The notes under the pieces are model-generated. The model did no database searches, was not told where the DNA came from, and saw only the letters and a list, made by a program, of their open reading frames with translations. Below, piece after piece: positions 15,172 through 23,519 of a stretch of 43,406 nucleotides of DNA. The stretch covers positions 1 through 43,406 of the forward strand of contig JAFTWE010000005.1 of NCBI GenBank assembly GCA_017465465.1, in the 5' to 3' direction. The translations under genes were made by a program, and so were the position numbers. The stretch is from Clostridia bacterium (GTDB lineage Bacteria; Bacillota; Clostridia; Oscillospirales; Acutalibacteraceae). Position 1 is the stretch's first letter. The number at the start of each line of letters is the position of its first letter.

Positions 15172-16497
15172 TTAAATCATTTTACCGATTAAATCGTATT
15201 CATTTACGCCAAGGACCTCAACATCAACAAAGTCGCCCTCTTCAAGGTCTTCGTTGCTTGTGAAATGAATCTGACCGTCAATTTCAGGGGCATCCATATA
15301 TGTTCTGCCGTAATAGCTGTCGGAATACGGGTCATAGCCCTCAACGAGCACCTTATATTCGTTGCCGATTTTGGCGTCGTTCTTCTCCTGCATAATAAGA
15401 TACTGGTCTTCCATAAGAATTTCACCGCGGCGAACCTTAACATCGTCCTCCACCTGATTTTCCATTTCAGCCGCAGGAGTACCCTCCTGAGGAGAATATG
15501 TGAAGCAACCGAGGCGGTCAAATTCTTTTTCATTTATAAATACATTAAGCTCTTCAAACTCATCCTCGCCCTCACCGGGGAAGCCTGTGATAAATGTTGT
15601 GCGGATTGTAACATCAGGCATAGCCGCTCTCAGGCGGTCAATAACCGACTCAATCTGAGCCTTGTCACCCTTGCGGTTCATAGCCTTTAAGATGCCGTCA
15701 TTGCAATGCTGCAAGGGAAGGTCGATGTAATTTACAATCTTTTCCTGCTTTGCCATGGTGCTGATAAGCTCATCGGTAACCTTATCAGGGTAGCAGTAAA
15801 GAAGTCTTATCCATTCAATTCCGTCAATTTCACAAAGAGCATCTAAAAGCTCAGGCAATTTATATTCACCGTAAATATCAATACCGTAGGCGGTTGTATC
15901 CTGAGCGATAACAACAAGCTCTTTAACGCCGATTTCTGCCAGCTGCTTTGCCTCTTCAACGATTGACTCAATTTTACGGCTTCTCATAGCACCGCGGATT
16001 GAGGGAATTGTGCAGTAAGTGCAGCAGTTTGAACATCCGTCAGCAATTTTGAGATATGCCCAATAAGACGGAGTTGTGAGAATTCGCTGAGCGTCAAGGG
16101 GCAATTCATCCTTAGGAGGATATGTAGACATACCTGCGCCCTCGATTGTGTTTTTAACAATATTTACAATATCACCGTTAGCGCCGATACCGACAATGGT
16201 GTCAACCTCGGGAATTTCGGTAAGAATTTCATCCTTATAGCGTTCTGCAAGGCAACCTGTTACAATAATTGAATTGATTACGCCCTCATTTTTAAGCTCA
16301 ACCATATCGAGAATATTTTCAATAGCTTCTTTTTTGGCGTCGTCAATAAATCCGCAGGTGTTGACAATAACCGCATCACAGCCGTCAACATAATCAACAA
16401 TTTCAAAGCCTGCTTCATCAAGAGCCGCAAGAATGTGCTCGGCATCTACCTGATTTTTGGGGCAGCCGAGAGAAATCAAACCAACAGTATAAGACAT
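15172..16497 (-). CDS. rimO: Ribosomal protein S12 methylthiotransferase
   Basis: A 441-residue radical-SAM enzyme. The N-terminal UPF0004 domain supplies three cluster cysteines (LGCPKNQ, NTCGFID, TGCLAER), the radical-SAM CxxxCxxC is in CSNCCTYCTIPSIRG, and a C-terminal TRAM domain ends the protein. It adds a methylthio group to an aspartate of S12. SLGCPKNQVD is diagnostic of RimO rather than MiaB. The start chosen is ATG 16495-16497; GGAAGG lies at the right distance, whereas an ATG nine bases earlier overlaps the recX stop and has poor spacing. Confidence 0.93.
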   Translation of the reverse strand: MSYTVGLISLGCPKNQVDAEHILAALDEAGFEIVDYVDGCDAVIVNTCGFIDDAKKEAIENILDMVELKNEGVINSIIVTGCLAERYKDEILTEIPEVDTIVGIGANGDIVNIVKNTIEGAGMSTYPPKDELPLDAQRILTTPSYWAYLKIADGCSNCCTYCTIPSIRGAMRSRKIESIVEEAKQLAEIGVKELVVIAQDTTAYGIDIYGEYKLPELLDALCEIDGIEWIRLLYCYPDKVTDELISTMAKQEKIVNYIDLPLQHCNDGILKAMNRKGDKAQIESVIDRLRAAMPDVTIRTTFITGFPGEGEDEFEELNVFINEKEFDRLGCFTYSPQEGTPAAEMENQVEDDVKVRRGEILMEDQYLIMQEKNDAKIGNEYKVLVEGYDPYSDSYYGRTYMDAPEIDGQIHFTSNEDLEEGDFVDVEVLGVNEYDLIGKMI

Positions 16498-16499
16498 AA

Positions 16500-17135
16500 T
16501 TACCATCCTTCCGAAGAATCAAAATCCGATTCGCAAAATTCGCTGAAAGCGCGCCTTATATCCCCATAGGAATAGCCAAGCCTTTGCAAGGCACTCCACG
16601 CACGGCGGCGCTGTTTTTCATCATAAGCTACATTATAATATTTTTTTTCGAGAATATCAACTATTCTTTGAACATTATCTTCTTCATCAGAAACAATTTC
16701 GTCAACAGCCTGCTCTGCAAGGTCTCGGTCAATGCCTTTAGCCGAAAGCTCGTAGAGAATACGCCTTTTGCCCATACCTTTTTTATTGTATAACTCATCA
16801 GCATACATTTTTGCAAAGCGAGAGTCATCAATCATACCGATTTCACAAAGGCGCCGTACCGCGCCCTCGGCAACCTCGGGGTCAAACTTTCTGCAAAGCT
16901 TCTGATACACCTCTTTGGAGCTGTGCTCACGGCGTGAAATTATATCTGCCCCCGCATTAAAAGCACGACGGGAGCCTGCCGAGATTTTAAACTCAGCAAG
17001 CTCCTGCTCATCAATTTCATCACCGTTGATATAGCCGCAGCTATACCAATAATCGCTGTCAACGGTGAGCAGATACTCACCGTCGATGCTTATATGTATT
17101 TTATTGTATCTTCCTTCTTTAGCCTGAATAATCAT
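16500..17135 (-). CDS. recX: RecA regulatory protein
   Basis: A 211-residue RecX with three repeated three-helix modules (ALxYLxxREHSxxEV-like [14 protein letters not shown] at about 64-77, then [14 protein letters not shown], then [16 protein letters not shown]). RecX caps and destabilises RecA filaments. Its ATG overlaps the recA stop (ATGA), which couples its synthesis to recA. An N-terminal extension of about 50 residues before the first module is typical of Firmicutes. Confidence 0.88.
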   Translation of the reverse strand: MIIQAKEGRYNKIHISIDGEYLLTVDSDYWYSCGYINGDEIDEQELAEFKISAGSRRAFNAGADIISRREHSSKEVYQKLCRKFDPEVAEGAVRRLCEIGMIDDSRFAKMYADELYNKKGMGKRRILYELSAKGIDRDLAEQAVDEIVSDEEDNVQRIVDILEKKYYNVAYDEKQRRRAWSALQRLGYSYGDIRRAFSEFCESDFDSSEGW

Positions 17136-18241
17136 TCGTCGTCATCAGCCACATCTATGTCTAATTTTACACCTGACTTTGCAGGAGCGGGAACGGGAGC
17201 AGGTGCAGGCGCACCGCCCTTACCCTTTTTGGGTGAAGGCTTAATGATTTTGGAAAGCTTATCCATATTTTCTCTTACCTTTGCTTCAAGCTCCTTGGCA
17301 AGGTCTTCGTTTTCTTTAATAAGAGCCTTAACATTGTCACGGCCCTGACCTAAACGCTCGCCGTTATAAGAGAACCATGCACCGCTCTTCTGAACGATTT
17401 CAAGCAGCACGGCAAGGTCAAGAATTTCACCCTCTTTGGAAATTCCTTTGCCGTACATAATATCAAACTCTGCCTCTTTAAACGGAGGAGCAACCTTGTT
17501 TTTAACAATTTTAACCTTTGTTTTGCTTCCGATAAATTCGTTGCCCGGGCCTTTAATCTGCTCAACACGGCGAACATCAATACGGATTGAAGCGTAGAAC
17601 TTAAGAGCACGGCCGCCTGTGGTTGTTTCGGGGTTACCGAACATAACGCCGATTTTTTCACGAAGCTGATTGATAAAGATAATAATAGTATTTGACTTTG
17701 AGCAAGCACCGGCAAGCTTACGAAGTGCCTGTGACATAAGGCGAGCGTGAGCACCCATGTGAGAGTCACCCATTTCACCCTCAATTTCTGCTCTGGGAAC
17801 AAGAGCCGCAACAGAGTCGATAACCATAATATCAATAGCGCCTGAGCGAACAAGTGCCTCTGCAATTTCGAGAGCCTGCTCGCCGTTATCGGGCTGAGAA
17901 ACGAGAAGTGAATCAACATCTACACCGAGATTTGCCGCATAAACAGGGTCAAGAGCATGCTCAGCGTCAATAAAAGCTGCCTCGCCGCCTGCTTTCTGAG
18001 CCTCTGCAACAGCGTGCAGTGCCAAGGTGGTTTTACCTGATGATTCAGGACCGTAGATTTCAACAACGCGTCCTTTGGGAAGTCCGCCGATACCTGTTGC
18101 AACATCCAAAGAAAGTGAGCCTGTTGAAATAGCTTCAACATTCAAGCCCTTTTCTTCGCCAAGGCGCATAACTGTGCCTTTGCCGAACTGCTTTTCGAGC
18201 TGTTTAATCGCGGTTTCAAGTGCCTGCTGTTTATCTGCCAT
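17132..18241 (-). CDS. recA: Recombinase A
   Basis: A 369-residue RecA; ATG 18239-18241 is preceded by GGAGG and is chosen over an upstream in-frame start that falls inside the promoter. Walker A GPESSGKT is at about residues 64-71, Walker B in [12 protein letters not shown], and the L1/L2 DNA-binding loops around GEMGDSHMG and [21 protein letters not shown]. It drives homologous recombination and SOS induction. The C-terminal tail is unusual: a Pro/Ala-rich linker ([14 protein letters not shown]) then an acidic end. A LexA-type box overlaps the promoter region. Confidence 0.97.
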   Translation of the reverse strand: MADKQQALETAIKQLEKQFGKGTVMRLGEEKGLNVEAISTGSLSLDVATGIGGLPKGRVVEIYGPESSGKTTLALHAVAEAQKAGGEAAFIDAEHALDPVYAANLGVDVDSLLVSQPDNGEQALEIAEALVRSGAIDIMVIDSVAALVPRAEIEGEMGDSHMGAHARLMSQALRKLAGACSKSNTIIIFINQLREKIGVMFGNPETTTGGRALKFYASIRIDVRRVEQIKGPGNEFIGSKTKVKIVKNKVAPPFKEAEFDIMYGKGISKEGEILDLAVLLEIVQKSGAWFSYNGERLGQGRDNVKALIKENEDLAKELEAKVRENMDKLSKIIKPSPKKGKGGAPAPAPVPAPAKSGVKLDIDVADDDE

Positions 18242-18259
18242 AATATATTCCTCCGTTGC

Positions 18260-18273
18260 CGTACATTTGTTCG
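18260..18273 (-). promoter_or_regulatory. LexA (SOS) box of recA
   Basis: On the minus strand the site reads CGAACAAATGTACG, which differs at one base from the Gram-positive CGAAC-N4-GTTCG consensus. It lies just downstream of the -10 box, where LexA would block transcription. Confidence 0.75.
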
Positions 18274-18281
18274 TTTGTGCT

Positions 18282-18310
18282 ATTATACAATACTGTTTTG
18301 ATAATTGCAA
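18282..18310 (-). promoter_or_regulatory. recA promoter
   Basis: Minus strand TTGCAA (18305-18310), 17 bp, TATAAT (18282-18287). Confidence 0.8.
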
Positions 18311-18363
18311 TAGGTATTTGAAAAAAATTTTTGAAAAAACGATAAAAATATTTTCTAAACCTA

Positions 18364-18392
18364 TTGATTTTATTGAAACTTTCTGTTAAAAT
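18364..18392 (+). promoter_or_regulatory. rpmB promoter
   Basis: TTGATT (18364-18369), 17 bp, TAAAAT (18387-18392), about 45 nt before rpmB. Confidence 0.6.
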
Positions 18393-18438
18393 ATCGTCTG
18401 TTGTTTAGTATTTGTGAATTTCAAAGGAGGTGCCTCTA

Positions 18439-18627
18439 ATGGCAAAATGCGAATTTTGTGATAAAGCCGTTGTTTTCGGTATTAAAGTATCACACTCACA
18501 CAGACGTTCTAACAGAACTTGGAAACCCAACGTTAAGCGTGTAAAGGCAATTGTTGACGGTTCACCCCGCAGAGTATATGCATGCACAAGATGCTTACGT
18601 TCCGGCAAGGTGACTCGTGCCGTTTGA
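18439..18627 (+). CDS. rpmB: 50S ribosomal protein L28
   Basis: A 62-residue basic protein; ATG preceded by AAAGGAGGTG. The L28 signature SHSHRRSNRTWKPNVKRV is complete. Two CxxC pairs (CEFCDK at residues 4-9 and CTRC near 49-52) mark the zinc-binding form of L28. It is monocistronic with its own promoter and terminator. Confidence 0.97.
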   Translation: MAKCEFCDKAVVFGIKVSHSHRRSNRTWKPNVKRVKAIVDGSPRRVYACTRCLRSGKVTRAV

Positions 18628-18645
18628 TTTTCAATCAAGATATGT

Positions 18646-18679
18646 GAGGCTGTCCTTTCGGGCAGTCTCTTTGTCTTTT
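18646..18679 (+). terminator. rpmB terminator
   Basis: 10-bp stem with two G-T pairs (18646-18655/18660-18669), loop TTTC, T-rich tail. It sits only a few bases before the next gene's ribosome binding site, so some readthrough into that gene is possible. Confidence 0.75.
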
Positions 18680-18692
18680 AAGGAGAAAATTT

Positions 18693-19853
18693 ATGCTTAA
18701 ACAGAAAATAAACTTCCTTAGGCGTTTAATTATATTTTATATTGTATGGCCGCTGGCCTACAAATTAGGTTGCCTCTTGCCCGTAAAAAAAAATCAGGCT
18801 GTGTTTGCATATAACAAGCACTACTCCGCCCTGCCTGACAATATGGTTGAGTTAAAAAAGATTTATGAAGATGCAGGCTGGAAATGCGTTGAATACGGCA
18901 ATGAAGAAAGTGCTTTACAGCGCCTTATCGGTGACATCCGCTTTCAGTTTATATATGCAAGAAGTGCAAGGATTTTTATAACCGACAACTTTGACCCCTT
19001 ATGGGCCAATCACCCGAGAAAGGGCACAAGAGTTATTCAGCTCTGGCACGCCTGCGGTGCTTTTAAAAAATGGGGATATTCCACCCTCAACGCTGATTGG
19101 GGCGGTGAGAGAAGAATGTGGGAAATCTTCCCGAGATACAACACAATTACCGATGCTTTTGTGTCGGCCGAGCATATTATCCCTTGCTATGCCGAGGCAT
19201 TTAACTGCAAGGAAGAAATTATAAAGCCTCTTGGTGTTCCGAGGACTGATGTTTTCTTTGACAACAGCTTTGTAGCATCGGGCAGAGAAAAGCTCGTTGC
19301 CGCCATTCCCGAAATCGGAAGCAGAAAAATTATTCTCTATGCCCCAACCTTCAGAGGTAACTCCCCTACCGACGCTCACAATGACGATATGATTGACTTT
19401 GGCAAATTCAAAAGAGCTATGGGCGATGAATATGTTCTCGTTTTAAAGTATCATCCCTTTACAAAAGGAGAAGATACATTTAATGAAGAATATCAATCCC
19501 TTTACGGTGACAGCATATTCCTCTGCCCTAAAGAAATCGGAATTGACACCGCTATGTGTGCGGCAGATATTCTTGTTTCCGACTATTCTTCATTGGTATT
19601 TGAATATTCGCTTCTTAACAGGCCAATGATATTCTTTGCTTATGATTTAGAGGAATATGACACCACAAGAAGCTATTATTATGATTATAAAGACTTTGTT
19701 CCCGGTCCGATTGCATACACAGACGATGAGGTTATAGGCTATATTCTCAACGGAACGGATATGAGCAAGGTTCAGCAATTCAGAGAAAAATTTATGTCTG
19801 CCTGCGACGGCAACAGCACAAAGAGAATTGCTCAATATACAATGAAAAATTAA
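18693..19853 (+). CDS. CDP-glycerol glycerophosphotransferase family protein
   Basis: A 386-residue protein, ATG preceded by AAGGAG. It matches the TagB/TagF glycerophosphotransferase fold: IQLWHACGAFKKWG (about residues 114-127), ILYAPTFRGN (about 211-220), the GT-B nucleotide-binding region SDYSSLVFEYSLLNRPMIFF (about 294-313). Such enzymes add glycerol phosphate from CDP-glycerol to teichoic acids or related surface polymers. A hydrophobic N-terminus (LIIFYIVWPLAYKLGCLL) could attach it to the membrane. No tagD or other teichoic acid gene is adjacent. It probably forms an operon with the acyltransferase 19 bases downstream, suggesting a shared role in glycolipid or polymer assembly. Confidence 0.85.
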   Translation: MLKQKINFLRRLIIFYIVWPLAYKLGCLLPVKKNQAVFAYNKHYSALPDNMVELKKIYEDAGWKCVEYGNEESALQRLIGDIRFQFIYARSARIFITDNFDPLWANHPRKGTRVIQLWHACGAFKKWGYSTLNADWGGERRMWEIFPRYNTITDAFVSAEHIIPCYAEAFNCKEEIIKPLGVPRTDVFFDNSFVASGREKLVAAIPEIGSRKIILYAPTFRGNSPTDAHNDDMIDFGKFKRAMGDEYVLVLKYHPFTKGEDTFNEEYQSLYGDSIFLCPKEIGIDTAMCAADILVSDYSSLVFEYSLLNRPMIFFAYDLEEYDTTRSYYYDYKDFVPGPIAYTDDEVIGYILNGTDMSKVQQFREKFMSACDGNSTKRIAQYTMKN

Positions 19854-19872
19854 CCGACAAAAAGGAGTTTTT

Positions 19873-21141
19873 ATGAAAATTAAAACTACCAATGCCGATT
19901 ACGAAAGTGTTCTGGCAATGCCCGAAGAGGCACACAAAAAGCCCGTAAAGCCGAATTTACTTTTCAGAACAGTAATAAGACTTGCATCTATACCCGACCT
20001 CATTGCAACAAAATTCACGTACAATGAAATCGGTATGGACAAGCTCAAAAAAGACGAGCCTTGCCTGATTCTTATGAATCACTCCAGCTTCATTGACCTG
20101 AAAATTGCATCAAAGGTGCTTTACCCCAGGGCATACAATATTGTAAGCACATCAGACGGTCTTGTGGGCAGAAATTGGCTTATGCGAAATATAGGCTGTA
20201 TACCTACCGCCAAGTTTGTAACTGACCTTGGGCTTGTGCGGGATATGATATACACCGTTAAAAAGCTGAAATGCTCAATTCTTATGTACCCTGAAGCAAG
20301 CTATTCCTTTGACGGAACAGCCACTACCCTCCCCGATTCATTGGGCGAGTGTGTTAAGTCGCTGAAAATTCCGTTGATTATCATCCGCACTTACGGAGCC
20401 TTTGCCCGCGACCCCCTTTACAACAACCTTCAGCTTCGCAAAACAAAGGTCAGCGCAGATGTGGAATATGCCCTTTCTCCCGAAGATATCAAAAAAATGA
20501 GCAGTGATGAAATCAACTCCGTTATAAGAGAAAGATTCAGCTTTGATAACTTCCGTTGGCAACAGGAAAATAAGGTTAAAATCACCGAAAAGTTCCGTGC
20601 AGACCATTTAAACAGAGTTCTTTATAAATGCCCCAACTGCTTGGCCGAGGGTAAAACAGAGGGCAAAGGAATTCACCTCACCTGCCATAACTGCGGCAAA
20701 AGCTATGAGCTGACTGAAGACGGCTTTATGAAAGCTGACAGCGGTGAAACCGAGTTTAACCACATTCCCGACTGGTACAAATGGGAAAGAGAATGTGTTA
20801 AAAACGAAATTGAAAGCGGCGAATACAAGCTCGATATTCCCGTTGATATCCGTATCTTAGTCAATTCCAAGAGCATTTACAACATCGGTGAAGGAAGGCT
20901 TGTGCATACTTCGGAGGGATTTCACCTCACAGGCTGTGACGGTAAGCTGGATTACCGCCAGAAGCCCCTTGCATCATACAGCCTTTATTCCGATTATTAT
21001 TGGTATGAGCTTGGTGATATGATTTGTATCGGTGACACCAATGCGCTTTATTATTGCTTCCCCAAGGTTGAGGGTGATTTTGTGGCAAAAACACGCCTTG
21101 CCGCCGAGGAGCTTTATAAAATAAAAAAAGCTCAACAATAA
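19873..21141 (+). CDS. PlsC-like acyltransferase with zinc ribbon
   Basis: A 422-residue protein, ATG preceded by AAAGGAG. The N-terminal half has the acyltransferase signature: NHSSFIDL (NHx4D, about residues 70-77) and MYPEASYSF in the place of the EGTRS block. The family transfers acyl groups to lysophospholipids. About residue 252 a four-cysteine zinc ribbon begins (CPNC...CHNC), followed by ~150 residues rich in Tyr and Asp with no recognised fold. The ribbon and tail are unlike housekeeping PlsC, so the substrate may differ. No membrane helix is obvious apart from hydrophobic stretches near the active site. Confidence 0.75.
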   Translation: MKIKTTNADYESVLAMPEEAHKKPVKPNLLFRTVIRLASIPDLIATKFTYNEIGMDKLKKDEPCLILMNHSSFIDLKIASKVLYPRAYNIVSTSDGLVGRNWLMRNIGCIPTAKFVTDLGLVRDMIYTVKKLKCSILMYPEASYSFDGTATTLPDSLGECVKSLKIPLIIIRTYGAFARDPLYNNLQLRKTKVSADVEYALSPEDIKKMSSDEINSVIRERFSFDNFRWQQENKVKITEKFRADHLNRVLYKCPNCLAEGKTEGKGIHLTCHNCGKSYELTEDGFMKADSGETEFNHIPDWYKWERECVKNEIESGEYKLDIPVDIRILVNSKSIYNIGEGRLVHTSEGFHLTGCDGKLDYRQKPLASYSLYSDYYWYELGDMICIGDTNALYYCFPKVEGDFVAKTRLAAEELYKIKKAQQ

Positions 21142-21151
21142 TGGTTTTTTG

Positions 21152-21180
21152 TTGACAAAACATAAATCAAGTAGTATCAT
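21152..21180 (+). promoter_or_regulatory. Promoter of the metallophosphoesterase gene
   Basis: TTGACA (21152-21157), 17 bp, TATCAT (21175-21180). Confidence 0.75.
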
Positions 21181-21211
21181 AAATTTATCTTAAATCAAAG
21201 GAGAAACAATT

Positions 21212-22219
21212 ATGTCAATTTTTCCGATTAAGGGCTTGTGCTCTTTGATATGGACCGTATTTTACAAACTCTTTGCCGTTATGATGTCTCTTTTCTATTC
21301 AATTAACGGCTTCACATCCCCCGCAACCACAGACCCTATTAAAGCTGTTGACGAAGATAACGTTAAAATGACCTTCGCAGCTTGGGCAGACCCTCAGATT
21401 TCAAACTATATGCTTAAGCGTGAGCAGTACGTAAGAGGCGGTGCAGAGGATTTGGCAAATGCCGAAACACCTATTGATGCACTTGTTCTCGCAGGCGACA
21501 TTGCCGAAAACGGACTTTACGGTGAGTTCCAGTTTGTTTACGACAGAATTGCCGACACAGGCGTTAAGAACTTTATCACAGCCACAGGTAACCACGACAT
21601 CAGGCTCCGTGCTTACAGCAACTCACTTAAGCATTTCACAACATTTACAAATGCACTTAACGAAAATGCAGGCAGTGACCTGAGAGTTGACTCAATGTAT
21701 TACCGCTATCAGGTTAACGGCTATGACTTTGTTGTTCTCGGCTCTGAAAAAATGGTATTTGAAGAAGCATATATCAGCGACACTCAGCTTGAATGGCTTG
21801 ATACAACTCTTAAAGAAACATCAGCCACAGGCAAGCCCACATTTGTTATTCTTCACCAGCCTCTCAAAGGCACAAACAACATTGAAAACGCTTGGAACAG
21901 CTCAGTTGAAGGCGCAGGCTCAGTTGGTGACCAGTCAGATGCCCTCTATGAGATTATGAACCGTTATGATAACATCATTCTTATCACAGGTCATCTTCAT
22001 CAGGGCTTCGGCGTTGGTACTTATGACCTTGTAGGCAAAATCCATTCAGTTAACCTCCCCTCTATCACCATTGATAACAAAGACGGTGACGATGCAGGTA
22101 ACATCCCCGGCATCGGCTATATGGTTGAGGTTTATGAGGATGAAGTTCTCTTCAGAGCAAGAAACTTTGCCAAGGGCGAATATATGCCGACTTACGACAT
22201 TTCCATTGATGTTTTATAA
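21212..22219 (+). CDS. Membrane-anchored metallophosphoesterase
   Basis: A 335-residue calcineurin-like phosphoesterase, ATG preceded by AAAGGAG. An N-terminal hydrophobic stretch (about residues 10-32) acts as anchor or signal, placing the enzyme outside. Metal-binding motifs appear in order: WADPQIS (D-x-Q variant of D-x-H), LAGDIAENG, ATGNHD, ILHQPLKG and ITGHLHQG. The substrate (phosphodiester, nucleotide or lipid head group) cannot be told. The first motif has Gln where many members have His. It is flanked by its own promoter and terminator. Confidence 0.87.
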   Translation: MSIFPIKGLCSLIWTVFYKLFAVMMSLFYSINGFTSPATTDPIKAVDEDNVKMTFAAWADPQISNYMLKREQYVRGGAEDLANAETPIDALVLAGDIAENGLYGEFQFVYDRIADTGVKNFITATGNHDIRLRAYSNSLKHFTTFTNALNENAGSDLRVDSMYYRYQVNGYDFVVLGSEKMVFEEAYISDTQLEWLDTTLKETSATGKPTFVILHQPLKGTNNIENAWNSSVEGAGSVGDQSDALYEIMNRYDNIILITGHLHQGFGVGTYDLVGKIHSVNLPSITIDNKDGDDAGNIPGIGYMVEVYEDEVLFRARNFAKGEYMPTYDISIDVL

Positions 22220-22227
22220 TTGAAAGC

Positions 22228-22257
22228 GCCCTCATCACTTTTGATGAGGGCTTTTTT
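22228..22257 (+). terminator. Terminator of the metallophosphoesterase gene
   Basis: Perfect 10-bp stem GCCCTCATCA/TGATGAGGGC with loop CTTT, followed by six T. Confidence 0.9.
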
Positions 22258-22272
22258 GAAAGGAAATCCTTT

Positions 22273-23406
22273 ATGAAAAAGAAAAGCTTTAAATCTTATT
22301 TAAAAATTGCGGCTTTTATTTTTGCGATATATTTAGGGATTCATTACTGGCCCGGTATTTCAGCGGTTATTAAAACCGTGTTTTCATCAGCTACGCCGAT
22401 TATAATAGGGGTTGTATTGGCGTATATGATTAACATCTTAATGAGCTTTTATGAGCGTCATTATTTCCCAAAATCCACCAAAAAGGCTGTTATCAAAAGC
22501 CGCAGACCCATTTGCCTTGCAGGGTCAATTATCACCTTGCTTGGTATAATAGCAGTTGTTTTGTGGCTTGTTGCAACACAGCTTGTTGACTGTATTCAGC
22601 TCCTTATTACAAAAATTCCCGGTGCGGTGGAATATTTGGTATCAAAGCTGAATGAATTTGATTTTATCCCCGAGGATATTATCGACAGCCTTATGTCCAT
22701 TGACTGGAAATCGAGAATCGGCAGTATTATTGAAACCGTTACCTCAGGACTCGGCAGTGTTATGAATATTGCAGTTACTGCGGTGGCATCCACCGTTTCG
22801 GTGATTTCAAGCGTTGTTATCGGTTTGATTTTTTCAATATATGTTTTGTTTGACAAAAACAATCTTGCAAACAGATTCAAAAGGCTGATTAAGGCTTATA
22901 TTCCTTCTAAATTTTACGAAAAGGCAACCCACATTGCCAAGGTAACAGACGATTGCTTCCACCGCTTTATTGTGGGTCAGTGCACAGAGGCAGTTATACT
23001 CGGAGTGCTGTGCCTTATCGGTATGCTTATTCTTCGCATTCCTTATGCGGCAATGATAAGCGCAATGATTGCTTTTACAGCCCTTATTCCTATTGTGGGT
23101 GCATTTATCGGCGCAGGTGTGGGTGCGTTCCTGATTCTTACCGAATCCCCTGCAAAAGCGCTGGTTTTCCTGATTTTCATCGTGGTACTTCAGCAGATTG
23201 AGGGCAACCTCATTTATCCGAAGGTAGTCGGCTCGTCAATGGGTCTCCCGGGTATCTGGGTGCTGGCGGCGGTTACAATCGGCGGCGGAGTGCTTGGCAT
23301 CGGCGGTATGCTCATAGGTGTTCCGCTGACAGCGGTTGTTTATAAGCTGATTAAAGAAAATCTTGATATCAAAGAAAAAGCAGCTGCCCCACCGCCTGCA
23401 CAATAG
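22273..23406 (+). CDS. AI-2E family transporter
   Basis: A 377-residue polytopic protein with about seven or eight helices and the family layout: two N-terminal helices, a soluble region (about residues 105-160), then a helix-rich C-terminal half with ALIPIVGAFIGAGVGA and QQIEGNLIYPKVVGSSMGLPG, the most conserved blocks of PF01594. Members export various small solutes or ions; the name comes from E. coli TqsA and does not prove autoinducer transport. The tail ends in APPPAQ. It is bounded by terminators on both sides. Confidence 0.88.
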   Translation: MKKKSFKSYLKIAAFIFAIYLGIHYWPGISAVIKTVFSSATPIIIGVVLAYMINILMSFYERHYFPKSTKKAVIKSRRPICLAGSIITLLGIIAVVLWLVATQLVDCIQLLITKIPGAVEYLVSKLNEFDFIPEDIIDSLMSIDWKSRIGSIIETVTSGLGSVMNIAVTAVASTVSVISSVVIGLIFSIYVLFDKNNLANRFKRLIKAYIPSKFYEKATHIAKVTDDCFHRFIVGQCTEAVILGVLCLIGMLILRIPYAAMISAMIAFTALIPIVGAFIGAGVGAFLILTESPAKALVFLIFIVVLQQIEGNLIYPKVVGSSMGLPGIWVLAAVTIGGGVLGIGGMLIGVPLTAVVYKLIKENLDIKEKAAAPPPAQ

Positions 23407-23420
23407 TACAGACTTAATCA

Positions 23421-23457
23421 AAGACTGCGGTTCCTTTACGGGAACTGCGGTCTTTTT
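23421..23457 (+). terminator. Terminator of the AI-2E family gene
   Basis: A 12-bp stem with wobble pairs (GACTGCGGTTCC against GGAACTGCGGTC) is followed by TTTTT. Confidence 0.75.
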
Positions 23458-23519
23458 GGTTATAATCTCACTTTTAATTTCATACAATGTGATGAAAATA
23501 AAATTTAAAGGTGAGGTTT

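Noticed and set aside
17350..17919. 189-codon minus-strand frame within recA
   Set aside because: Out-of-frame shadow of recA with low-complexity Leu/Ser/Arg composition.
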